64,000 nucleotides of DNA from Opisthorchis felineus (Eukaryota; Platyhelminthes; Trematoda; Opisthorchiida; Opisthorchiidae): positions 596,911 to 660,910 of the forward strand of contig SJOL01004667.1 in the NCBI GenBank assembly GCA_004794785.1. The letters are read 5' to 3'. The notes under the pieces were generated by a model. The model was not told the DNA's origin and made no database searches. It worked only from the letters and a program-made list of their open reading frames with translations. This document shows, piece by piece, positions 1 to 12,048 of this stretch. The position numbers and the translations under genes are program-made. Positions within the stretch are counted from its first letter, which is position 1; each line of letters begins with the position of its first letter.

Positions 1-3000
1 AGGTGACAAAAGGTTCGTATAATCATGAACTATTTAGTGGCCGATGGATTTGTCTGCACAGACACCACTTAATCGAGCTTCAAAAATAGCAGGGCTTCTG
101 CTGACGACCGCTATCCTGCAGTAACACCAGTCATGGAAAACACAAAGGGTTGACCATTTCGGATGTCAGATTGCCAGATAACAAATATTTTGAGCAGAAA
201 AGGCTCTGTATTTTAGGACAGTGGAATAACTGAAGATGGATTTTTGGAATTTTTTCTACGCAAAGGAAACCTGTTGCGTAAAGACGCTTACTGTCACCCA
301 GCAATGGCTATGTTGATTCGTGTTTAGGTGTATTTGAGGCCAAATGAGTGAAAAATCTCTATCCGCTTAACAGAGCTTTCATGGCTAGTGCTGTTTTTCG
401 GAAACTTTTGGAAATTGATAGCAACGGATAAATTGCAAAATACCAAACGTACACCGGATTTCTTCAGTTAAAGATGCGTATCGTAACTCCCCACACCATA
501 GGGCACTGTCTGTGTTAACAGCAAGAAAACGGAAATTGCTGACGCCCATATTAGTAATTCTTCAGATGATTCGCCGTTGAAGGTTTGAGCCAAATTTTCT
601 CAGTCCCTTGTAGGTCTTCCAAGTGCACTATACCTCTACGTTTTCTAATCAAGCGATCATCAAACATACTCAGAATTCCCCTAGTAGAAGTCTGAAAAAT
701 CGCATCAAAACATGTTACACCGTTGTGTATATAAGTAATTAAATATTCTGGTTAGTGAACGGCCCTAATTGTATGGGAAATACTGCAGTATTCTTGATTG
801 CTATCTCAACATTGTGCAGTTCTTTCTCTAACATATATACCGAACTTTCTCTCTTATGTTAACAACATCGAGCAGCGTAATAATAAAAAGATATCGTATA
901 TCTTGGAATCTCGTTGTGAAATACGTTTTAGGCATTAGGAGACTGTGAATATTTCCTTACCTTCTCAGGTTATTGTTTGGGGACTGTTCATAGGAGAATC
1001 TTATTCATTCTATACAAAGTGGTATTCAGAACGACTAGCTGGAATGCAAGCCATTTTCAAAACAAGTAGTGAACATCTGGGCAAGTTCACGGTAAACTTT
1101 TAATTAGGCCAAACGCTTGACACGAATGTCTCTAGGAAAGTGTGTTACTTAAAAAAGATCATATTAGCAATTACGTAAGAGTACCCTAACACGTGTCCTC
1201 GACCGAGCATCCCCAAATGTTCAGTCTTGCTTGACCTGTGCATTCACAACTTTTTCGGACGTTATATAGGAGTATGCCAGGCTTCCTGCAACACGTCAGG
1301 CGATCCCCGAACGTTTAAGAAAGAATTCGCTTAGGTCAGTGCAGCTGGCAGATAACAGTTCAGCATCACCGTGTAACTTCGAGCAATAAGTTGCCGGACA
1401 CCTCTGCAAAACAGGTCACGCAGTTGACCCTTCAGTATTCTGCTGCGCAAGCAACCCTGAGGTTGTGTTAAGTAGATCACATCAAACAGCACCGTGCTCA
1501 AAAAAACTAATTGAATTAGTCCACGTGATAACCCTGAGTCAAGCTAGTTTTTTGTCACTACGTCTTATGTGAAATTCGACATTCGATTTTTTCGTCATGT
1601 ATTTTATCTCCAAATGACGACAGGGTTATGCAACATGCAGGACGATCAGTTCAGGCCTTATGAACAAATGTGGTGAATATTACGTTTTCATGCAAACATA
1701 CAGTTTGCTGTTCTCTTGTGACGGAAACGCACACATTCGGACAAATCGAGAGATCACATGCTGGATCAGACAATAGTAGAGCGATATTCGGCTACTGTCT
1801 ATAAAGAGCTTGTATGCTAATTGGCGATGTCACTCAGGCAAGCGGTGCTGTTAGAGTAGGACTACCCTGATAAATCGCTTGGATTGACACCAGAGGGACA
1901 GTAACTACGACGATATGCAAATTATGAGATGTTTTTTCGGAATACATTTGGTTTGGATGGGAAAGCTGAAGTAGGCCATTCTAATAGGTAAATGTAAAGA
2001 AAGATAGGTCAATTGTTTGTTTCACTTCCTTGTAACACGGGAAGTTCAAACCATAATTTTGGATTTAGCTACCGGACAGAAACTTATTGTCTAAAAGCAA
2101 CACATTTCACATAATATTAGTAAAAACTTTCGATGGCCTGTGATCGGTTTTGCTCTTCTTGGGACTCTTCAGGTGCGCGCAAACTCCAAGTTTTCCTCAA
2201 CCTTTGGTCTACTCAAACAGAAATCGAAAAGTTTTTTATTTGCGGACAAATTTAATTCTGATGGAAGAATGAACCAAATCCAACGTAATCACTCGTTTGT
2301 GACGGTCTGCTTTAGTTGAGTCTTCTGTCAAAACCAAATCTGTGTACGAAGAATAAAAACCAGCTCATGTTTAGTAGGCTTGAAAAATAGACAATGCATT
2401 GCTGGCGATTCCGTGATTATCTGTGATGGACAAACATAATCTCGTAAAAAGAATAAGGGATTCAGTATTTCACTACATTAAAGATTTTTACAGGTCTGGA
2501 AAATGTCCACTTCTCAGAAAGCAGGATGACCCAGTTTTTAAATAGCCGAGTTACACAAACAAAATATCACAATAAATACAGCGATCAACACTAAACCGGA
2601 CGTTTTGTCTCTGGATGATTTGAGAAATTTGTTAAATCAAGATATAATTGTCTGAATTGGAAAAAGTCTTCATCTAGTTTTCAAATAAAGCTTGAGTTCA
2701 GAACGCTACTGTTTCCCAGTAAGTCATATCCCAATCACCTAGCAATAAATCTGTCTAAAGTGGGCAGATCGGCCAATCAGGAAACGCCCGTAGATGAAAA
2801 AACAACGGAAGATGACTCTCATTCAGTTCATGTTTTACAATGCATCTGGGGGCAACAAAATTTGTCCCAAAACTTGAACCAGGCACTCTGAGATAACAAA
2901 ATGACAAAGTCACCCTACATTAAAAGTGTTTTTTCACTGCATTGGGTAATTTAACTGAAGGCTTTTCAACAATAGTTGAGGTGAAGTTATCTCTAATAAA

Positions 3001-3169
3001 GCACTAATGATAGCAGCTCTGTCGGCGACAAAACTTTTTCAGTCTGACTGCTCAACTCAGGAGACAACAAACGACGATCTACGCTACCTGAGAAAACACG
3101 ATTCTTCTCAAAGCAAGACAACTTACCCCTAGGGCCTTGTCAAAAATAGCAAAGTTTATGGGTTGTTGA
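1..3169. other. Region with no recognised feature
   Basis: No open frame above 60 codons and no repeat or RNA gene was recognised on either strand. Confidence 0.6.
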
Positions 3170-3204
3170 TCAGGTGGCTGTTGATCTGTTCGCCGAGCTT
3201 GGAA

Positions 3205-3256
3205 ATTGGCTTGCAGACGTTTCGTCACCATACGAGGAGGCATCATCAGTGCGCAG
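3205..3256 (-). ncRNA. Hammerhead-ribozyme-like element terminus, copy 1
   Basis: The minus strand reads CTGATGA (3249-3243), a possible stem II with a TCGTAT-type loop, then GACGAAACGTC with GAAA at 3223-3220, then TGCAAG. Bases GCA before CTGATGA can pair with TGC after GTC as stem I. ACGU after GAA is self-complementary, which would give the very short stem III of dimeric Penelope hammerheads. One extra base lies between CTGATGA and stem II, and stem II pairs poorly here, so cleavage activity is doubtful. Confidence 0.5.
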
Positions 3257-3289
3257 TTGAGTGGGTGCTTCTTTCTTGCCTGCGTGCGG

Positions 3290-3296
3290 TTATATA
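3290..3296 (-). promoter_or_regulatory. TATA-like box of element terminal promoter
   Basis: TATATAA on the minus strand, downstream of the CCAAT cluster and about 40 nt before the hammerhead-like core at 3249. Confidence 0.4.
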
Positions 3297-3329
3297 GCAT
3301 TTGAAGGCTATCTGTTATCTTCTAACCTG

Positions 3330-3591
3330 ATTGGCTAGTTGGGGGGTAACGATTTTTGTGAATCTATTGGTCCGTTTCTAATCTTTGTTGCGTTGTGGTC
3401 TGCTGTCCTTTGTGTTGACTGGCTATCCCAACGCCTTCTATTTTTAGTAGTTTGTTCTCTGGCCTTGATTGGCATTGCGTTGCGGTCTGACCTTTTCGAG
3501 CTTGATTGGCTGGTTGGACCACCCCATTTTCTCCATTGTAAAGGTTAGTGTTCCTGCGTCCTCCGGTCGATTTGGTGCTTTGGTTCATTGG
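3330..3591 (-). promoter_or_regulatory. CCAAT-box cluster in the 3' part of the Penelope-like element
   Basis: ATTGG (CCAAT on the minus strand) occurs at 3330, 3366, 3468, 3505 and 3587, five times in 262 bp, against well under one expected by base composition. Read on the minus strand, the boxes precede the TATA-like box at 3290-3296 and the hammerhead-like core. This is the order expected of a Pol II promoter in the element's terminal repeat. Confidence 0.45.
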
Positions 3592-3715
3592 TTGAGCGCC
3601 TCCTCCAATTAAATTGATGTGTCCGTTTGAGTGGGTCTTTCCTGCTTCTCTTATGAGTCCCTCGTCGGGTCACTTTTGCAGCTCAAAGCCCTGTGGTTCT
3701 GGCGTTCTCTTGCTC

Positions 3716-4264
3716 TTAGTGGTTGGTAAATTGGGTCAATTTCGATTGTCTGTTGATAGCTTCTTCAGTGGAGTACCACGCTTCCATAAATTTACGCTCT
3801 TTCTTCGTTCTTGCTTGAGCCAGTATGCGAACACCGTTCCAGTCGAACTCGTGTCCCTCCTGGTCTTTGTGTACGGAGATGAGGGAAAATTGATCGTGTC
3901 TTTCAGTGGCGAGCTTGTGTTCGTTTATTCTGGTGGAGAGCTTCCTTCCCGTTTGTCCTATATACCGTTTGTCGCAGTCCTTGCATTGGATCCTGTATAT
4001 GACATTGTTCTTCGTCATTGGATCTAATTTCCCTTTGGGTCTTGATAGTGTCCTCCGCAAATTGTTCGCACGCTTGTAAGTGACCGTTGTATTATGCCGT
4101 CGTAAGAGCCTTGCCGTCATTTCAGCGGTGTTCTTGATGTATGGGAGTGTGACTCGTTTGCTTTCATTTTGTGCTGTTGTATTGATCGTATTGATCGTAT
4201 TGATCGTATTAATCGTATTGTCGCATTGATCGTATCCAATAAACTCACCCGAGCCACCATTACT
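3716..4264 (-). pseudogene. GIY-YIG endonuclease domain of Penelope-like element (partial ORF)
   Basis: The frame is open from 4264 to the TAA ending at 3716. From the Met codon at 4120 (134 residues) it shows the GIY-YIG core as VIYRIQC then KRYIGQTGR, the conserved Arg64 in STRINEH, and the catalytic Glu113 in KFMEAWYS. Cys46, Cys49, His84 and His90 fit the CCHH zinc motif found in the endonucleases of these elements. The domain nicks target DNA to prime insertion. Codons 5' of Met4120 still encode family-like residues (RVTLPYIKNTAE), preceded by an in-frame 9-bp repeat (Thr-Ile-Asn units), so the Met is not the true start. The domain looks intact but the element is not. Confidence 0.85.
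4180..4238. repeat. 9-bp tandem repeat TATTGATCG inside the element ORF
   Basis: About six units of TATTGATCG with minor changes. Being 9 bp long, the unit keeps the minus-strand frame open and adds Thr-Ile-Asn triplets ahead of the endonuclease domain. Confidence 0.9.
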
Positions 4265-7200
4265 TCAACACATTACCAAAGTTCATGGGGTTTTTGGTAC
4301 TTTGAACCGGGTATAAAAAGACTGCATTTGCATGTCACATACCCAGGTAACCCTACATGCATATAATATTAGGTTGAAAATATTTGGGCGCTATTATTAC
4401 TTTATTTAAATTTTTTTGTTCAACTCTCCAATAGCAGTAAGGTCTGCCTACAAGTGACCTTAGCCCAGAAAAAAAAAGTTGAAATAGTGTAAATACTATA
4501 CAATTTTGGCTAATCACCTTCGATGGTTCTCAAGTTTTTTTCGTGCTATTCGGGAAAACTACAACATGAAAGAAGCAGGTGATTGTTGGTGGCTCATTTA
4601 ACCGAAGGTTGCCCCTCTACCTATTATTCACTAGTCGTATCGTGGACTGAAAGGTTTTGGCTGCACCCACTTCTCTCACCTCGCCTGCGGTGTGAACCTC
4701 ATCTCGCTCGCGATTGGTTCTCGTGCATCAGTTTTGTCAGAATGTCATACTCTGAGTAGTATCTGAAAATTTCGAATTAACGCAGTCAGAAGGTCTTAAG
4801 ATGCAAGCATTTGGAGTGAGTTACGGTCATTCGTGGACATCGGATGAAAAACAAGTAAAAATGCGTATAACGACTCATTTCGTCTTAAGGCAAATTGGGT
4901 AAAAGCATCATAATGGTAGTGTTTTTGTAGAGACATTGACATTATATCAGAGTGAAGTTATACACAATCATAGCACTTATCGATCAGGCTCTCTAGAAAG
5001 AAAAACGTAGTTACCACCTAAGCAGAAACTGATCAAAAAACGTTGTTTTCAATCTCCGACAATCTTTCAGTTGTCTCTTAAGAATGTCGACGAGCGTAGT
5101 GCATCTCATGAGTACTTTGTCCTTGTTACCAAGAGTTCCGGTGCCTTTAGGATATCTCTCATGACAGAGGACAGCGTGAAGGGACTTTCCTCACTTAATT
5201 CGTAATTTATGCCCAGGTATCTGGCGCAGTTCAACGTGTGGAGTGTGATATGGATTGTGCTTACATTGGTGTGACCAGAGTCCGTCATTTTGGTCACTTT
5301 GGTCTAATCAGGATTAAATAAGAGGCAAAAAATACCCGTGTGGTGCGGTGTATAATGTCATTACAAAAAGTGCTAATTATTAGGGAGCTCAGGAAACACA
5401 GAGTTAGCTGTATCTTAATGTTTAGCTTCGGGAACTCTAACAAACACTGCAACCCTGGTATACCTCCAACAATGCTACCTCGTTAAGCTAATGATCATGC
5501 TAACTTAAATCATTCCTATAGTACCTAGCAACTTGAATGGATAACGTGGCGGTTGTAGACCAACATGTTGCTTTTGTAACGGTCTGCCTGTACATCTAAG
5601 TAAATGAAAAAAAACATTGCTCCTGAAGAAAACGTCGCTATTCCTAGAAATATATTGTGGGTTCCGCATAGCTGTATGTCGAATTAGGAAAAATTCGATC
5701 TTGTGTCAGCAATGAGGGCGTTCCTCTGTTGTCTATTTGCTCATGGGTAGGGTACCACATAATGGATGTAAACCCTTTCCGAACTAGGTAAGTAACAGTA
5801 TGCGAAAACGTGCTTCAAGATGCTGCTGCGACAACGAAGTTACTGACACTGTATGCTTACGAACTAACCCGATTCCATTCCTTTGAATAAAGCACTGCTC
5901 AGTATGTCTTGAGTTTTCTTACTTATGTCATCATGATCGGGGGTTCTTTTGTCAGTAAAGCACATAAAGGTGGAACATTCCTTCGTGCTCGAGTTCTAAC
6001 TGAACTGGTTGGACTGATAGTCACTGGGTCATTCAGCTTTACAGTTCTGTAGTAAATTTAAATTTAATCCAGGCAGACCAAACTTTGCAAAATCACTGCA
6101 TAATAACTCACCTTCAGGTATGCGGTAGATGAATCCAGCTGTATTTGCATGAGGGGCAAACATTTTTATGCTAACCTTTAGACGGCATCATTTCATCATC
6201 ATTCAAAATAACCGCGACTCTTTGTGTGGAGTCTAATGCGTTTCTCCGAGTCTTTAGATAGTTTCAACTTCAGATCGTCAACGTGTCCATTATATGTGCA
6301 TTAAAAATTTTCTACTCCTAGTGCAAAGCTACTCATTTTTTGCTGCAGAACGAGTATTGACGTCTCACTCTAGTTAGGATACGAGGAAGGAATGTATGCC
6401 TCGTACCAACTCTAAGTCCCTTTCAATCAGTATTTGAGATGAACCTCTTTAATCAGCTGAAGGATACTATTGTATGAGTGTACTAACATTCACAAAAGTC
6501 CAAACAAGTCGGTATCCGGTCATCCCAATTTTATTTATAACACACCATTCACATCCAAGTCGGATGATTTTCCTTACTCATACCGCTAATATCCAGATGG
6601 CTAGCGTCTGATCTACTTGAAAACAACAGTTCAACCCAGTTTTCTGTACGTTAGCAAGGGGCTCATAAACAAGAATTTGCTGGTGATTTTCAATGTACTG
6701 AAACACTCATTCTGTCATCGATCAGCGGGTGGTCAGCTAGTGGCAGTGACACGACACTTAATAAGGAGAAAACACCCCGGCTGCTAATTTTATACTCTAG
6801 TAATTTAATTAGGAGCCACACCCAAAGAAGGCTACCGCATATGACAGCAAAACTGGATCAGTCTAAGTAATTTTTCTGAGCGATTAGTCCACCAACTAAG
6901 CAAAGTAAAGCTTGTAACTTTCAAAGGCCAACTAAGATTTCAGTTGTCTCTAGCGTGTTTCAGGACGATTTTTACCCAATTCTTTTTTATCACCGCACAT
7001 AAGCAGGTTTGGAAAACCAGGTCTCTTTTCGGCTGTAGATCTACTGTGCATGTTTGATTTCCAAAATCTCGAACAAAAATCCCACTGAACATCATAACCG
7101 GTAAGCTATTCTTCTTCACAATGACCACATCAAAGAATCTCGACATACAACTAAATCCTTAATGTATGAAGTAGCAGGCGTTGGAAAATCGGAAGAGTGA

Positions 7201-10200
7201 CAAACGAAGGCAGTCTTCACGATGAATCTCGAGGATTAACAACGGAGTAACTTGGATCTTTCAGGTTAATTTCATATGAATAGGTTAATTCTTAGATCCA
7301 TTTCGCAGAAAGGAAGCAGTTGAAACAAAGATACTTCAGAATGGTGTCACACTCGAGGGGCAGATAATCGGTCAGCCAACCAATCGAGACAGAAGGATAA
7401 CCAGCAGAATGAGGAGTACGAAATTTTTTTAACTAACTACAAGTTGAAACGCGGAAGAAACATTTGAAAAGCATAGTCAGCTGTGACATACCTCGTGTTG
7501 ACAGGCAGCCAAAAGGGAGAAGTTTCTGCCTTCATGCTCTCCAGTTGCGTTGGATAGAATTCAATGCTGTGACACTTCACGCTGGATTTCGCTGTAAGCT
7601 TAGTGTAATCTGCTAATCAAAGTTTGGTCACCGCAAAGCTAAAATACGACGCACTGGTGATCCTTAGTCGAAGTGCGAAGAAGATATTCAGCAAGCTAAG
7701 ATACTAGGCCGCAAGTTTAAGAAAAAAGTTGTTGATGTGGAGATACTAGAAAAAGCGTCAAAACTTTTAAAATATTGAAAGTATCACACAAGCTTGTGGG
7801 TCATACATTCAGATTCCAATTTCCTCTGAGGTCGACAGTGATCTGGATTGTAGTAGCCGTGATCAGCTCAGAGTTACCCGTTATGTAACGTCGAAGACGA
7901 GCTGTTTATCGATGACATAATTTGGTTTCAGCCAGATTTGACGCATTTTTACTTGAGCGCGGGATCACCGCTGATGCGATCCGGATTATTATTGACGCGT
8001 GTTGTCACTTTGGACAGCAGCAGGTCTGACAACGTTGGAAGGGACATTAAGGAAAACAGAAGCTCGGCTTTTTAAACGCCAAAATTACAAAGTGATTAGC
8101 GATGTTAGAATAAAAAAATACTCAAGTAGATGGCCCCTCAACTGAGTATAAAAAGGTGGGAAGACTTCTACACCTTCCTAGGTTTTGGGCATGCGGTTAC
8201 TCCACAAAGAGGTACAAGGAATAATATCCGTCAAAATTGTATCACAACTGTTGTTCACTCAATATTTAAGTGTTACAACATACGTACTGTACAGGAAACG
8301 TTATTTGTGGAACAAACTGCAAAACAATGTTCATAAAACGCGATCTGGATTTCGTAGATTTAAGGCATTTTCGAGGCGGTAGCTAGTAACAACCCCTGAC
8401 GTAATTCAGTCGGGATACTGTTAAATTCGCAGCATGGTACTAGTTTTATGTGTTGGATTGCCGGTAAAATTTTCTGAGCGCAGGCAGTCCAAGAAAAAGG
8501 CAGGTTTTAGAAAAGACCGTGACACAGTAGCAAAACGATGCCGTGAACTACCCACGGTTTTATTCGTTTTGAGTTGTTGGGAATTTCTCCTGTAAGTGCA
8601 TGATACTCTCCTAAATTTGGCTTGATATGAACTATAAACTTACTCAGAGTTGATACCAAAAACAGATTTAATACCTGGAAAAAATAAGTAAACACAACCG
8701 GTGAACAGCGTTGTCGAAGACAATGCATAGCTGATGCGCGTTGCGAAAACCGCGTATCCGGCAACCCAGCACTTTATTCGATTGGACAACTGTCAGTTAA
8801 GCATGATTGGTTTCACAGGGTGTTTAAATATCGGAAGTGGTTACTTGCGTAGATGGAGCTAAGCGACGCTTTTGCTGACTGGAAAAAGTGGTAAGTGTCA
8901 CTTGCTTACTTCTGCGGTACGCCTAAGCTTAGATCAATATTACAAGTCATATTAAGCGATTTTTTTCAATTCTTAGAGGTGTTTGCAGACGAAATTTAAC
9001 AACTTTCTTTCCAGACTAAAATCACCTAGACACTATTAACAATGAAATAGCATAACCACTAGCCCTAATTTATCGAAACTTGAGGTGACGTGCGGATTGG
9101 GAGCCACTCGTTGCTGCTGGTAAGAATGGACATTTCGTGTGCTAGACTGAGAAAAACAAGAAGGATTCTCAAAAACAGTGAGAAATACGGGAGAATTTCA
9201 AGGAGTTTTTTGAAAATATGGCTCTTTAAGTGACTTAAAAGTTTTTATCAAAAACGTAACGAAAATCGTTTTTGGTTATTTGATATTCTGATAAAGTATT
9301 GGCTAAAAGCCAGGGCTTAAGCTAGAATAAAATCACTTTGGGTAGTACCATTTCTGTGTTATTATCAGTGTTGTTGGAATTTTCTACCCGGATGGCACCT
9401 AAAGCACGTAGTTCGTAGGGTGAAATACCACAGGCGAGAAATTTAAAATAACATTGTACAAATATTTTACGTGCTTAAACGTGCGTAAATAAAAACAATC
9501 ATACGATAAAATACCTACATTGTGGCATTCCAGAAACCAAGACGTTTTGGAATTCCAACCATAATAGAACATCCAATCTTAGCTCATGCTTTCCGTAAGG
9601 ACGATATGAGGTCCCTTCAGGCTTTTCCGACGAGCCTCCACCAAAGGTTTGCATTGGTGTGCATGATGGTTAAAGGTGTCGACTAATGCAATGTACTGAA
9701 TGATTCAGGAACAAGCCATTGATTTTTCTAAATTTTTTTACGAAAATAATGGTTGCCGTTTTGATGAACTAAGGCAGTTTACTTTACTTTGCAAATGTCG
9801 TTCACGGTCAAAAATGAAGTACTTGCTTAGAATGCTTTGCAGCATATGTTGGTTGTGCACAGGCAGATGCTGGAATGTACTTTGGTTTTATGTTCATTTG
9901 CAGTAGCTTAGATCACAATTTCACTCTGTCTTGAGCAAATATAAAACATTTGCGGTGATTTTCCGTTCCAGCTGACAAATAATGTTCATACGAAAGATGA
10001 CTTAACATATTTTATTACCACTTATCGGATTTCGCGGAGGTCACTGTTGACATCCCTTGGTTACATTGACTCACATTGCTAACCAATGGCCGGACCAACC
10101 CCACTTCAACCCTCAGCTGTCTGCCTGGTCGTAAAAACCTAATCAGGACTCTCTGAAAAGCTGATTTTTGCTCTTCTGTTCACATCAAATCCCGAATCCT

Positions 10201-12000
10201 CAAAAGTTCGACGAGGTGAAACTAACCTAAATTCTGCTAGTGTATTCTATAATGAGGGTAATGCAAATAAATTGGAAACGCGAGTGCTGCGATCTTTGTT
10301 TCTTTTCTGTACGTGTTAATCATTCCCTTACGGATGTTGTTCATTCACTTGGATTTACGTCCTAACCAAAATAGTCAACACACACGTTAATTCCCCAGTT
10401 ATCTCAAATACGGGCCCATACTCTTCTTTCCGCACAAAACAGTAGGAGGTAGAGTAGAGAGCGTAAATAATCGCAAAACGGTTGCCTCGGAAATTGTAAG
10501 AACCAAAGACTGTGTTGTTCTGGACAGAGCGTAAAGTCAGAAATGTTTACAAAAAAATTTCTCAGCACCTGTTAATATCGTAGAAATGCGCAAGTGATGC
10601 ATAGTAACTGATATCTCACAACGCTTATTCCTGAGGCCTTATGTTTGTTATTACTTTGAAGCACATTTTAATAGCCGTCATTCCATTCTCAGTCCCAGTT
10701 TCCTAATCCTGCGTGGGTTCTGTGAATGACCTATTTGGTTTGTCCCCTTTGGATAAACTTGCCGATGAACGTTTCGATGGTTTCTTAGAACGCTTGGTTT
10801 TCCCCAGATCACAACACAGTCAACAGCATTCATATTTTCGAGCTTTTCAGCAATCGCGTACAAAAGCAGTTCTATTTTTGAGGCGTTTGAAAGAAGAGAT
10901 TTTGAAGAAAACTTTGTTAATAATGATCATTGAAATTGCCTGGTTAAGCAAACGTCTCTGACACCCATGCAGTCTGTCAGTTCTCCAGTAGTTGAGGATA
11001 TGTCTATTTCGTTAAGACAGAGCGGCGACTATTGTCTCTGGTAGATGAACGTCGTTAGTGGTCAAGCCATGATCCAGGATGCAAGTGATGGTAATCGATC
11101 AAATCCGAAGGACTTGCTTCATAAGTTGCTGGGTAAAGAGGTTCAAAATCCACCGTCATTCTAGGTCTCAAAATCTAGAAGTCAATAGCTTTCACTTTGC
11201 TTTATGGGCAAAAATACCTATAAAGCCCAAAATATATTGGAAGCGTACGCATTAAGTGGCTCAATCCGAATAAAGGACGCATAGCCCTTTAATAATTTAG
11301 CCGTGAAAACAAACCACTCAGGATCACGTAAAATTGTCTTTTTGATCAATTACCTGGCACTGTCTTTTCTCAATTCAGCACATCCGAACACGTTTATCCC
11401 AACGTCACGATCTTCTCTTGATATGGCGTTAAAATCTCTCTAGAAGTTAAAATATGATTTGAAGCCACTTACTATCCTCTGAAAGATTTTAGGCCAAAGA
11501 ATAGGCCCTCGACAAGCCTCCTTAACATAAATTTGAGTCCTGTCATTCATCTAGGAACTACTAAGATATCTCAAATAGGTTTTGTGCGTAGCGGGTAAGA
11601 AAAAGCAGCTTTCAGAGGAAAAGTATGTTTGGCCTACTTTTTTATAAATTGTTTTCGTCTCTATCAGTTATTCTACTCTCCACAACTTGCAAGCATGAAA
11701 TGTTACCCTGATCAACTTTATTTTGTATTTTAATCTTTTATGTGGTACTTCTACTTGGTTTCCGACACAGAGGCACGTCTGCATATGCAGTTAATCGAAA
11801 TTGCCCCTAGTGGCTGTTCACAATCCGCCTATTTGCTGGATATTAAGTACGGTAGATTTTATTACCTTCGAAGCGGGTAGTACCAACTAAATTACACATT
11901 GATACAACCTCGTGGAAGCATTTTATGAGGGTCATCATAGACATTTGTCAGAAGTTTAATTCTTTATAAATGTCTAGATAGAGTGCAGCAATAGCTAATT
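4265..12000. other. Unassigned AT-rich intergenic region
   Basis: Only short open frames occur (up to about 85 codons, for example 8507-8764 minus and 10713-10961 plus), none with recognisable motifs. No RNA gene or intact mobile element was seen. Confidence 0.55.
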
Positions 12001-12048
12001 GGGGATAAATGGGATAAATGGGATAAATGGGACAACTGGGACAAATGG
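12001..12048. repeat. 9-bp microsatellite GGGATAAAT
   Basis: Three exact GGGATAAAT units are followed by two altered units (GGGACAACT, GGGACAAAT). Confidence 0.95.

Larger units (their letters stand above)
3170..4264 (-). mobile_element. 5'-truncated Penelope-like retroelement with GIY-YIG endonuclease
   Basis: The minus strand carries the C-terminal endonuclease reading frame (stop at 3716), then an untranslated part with five CCAAT boxes, a TATA-like box and a hammerhead-like terminus near 3205-3256. This order (GIY-YIG after the reverse transcriptase, hammerhead in the terminal repeat) is known for Penelope-like elements. No reverse transcriptase is found upstream (higher coordinates), where the frame closes at a stop just beyond 4264, so the copy is truncated. 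Borders are approximate and target-site duplications were not found. Confidence 0.8.
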
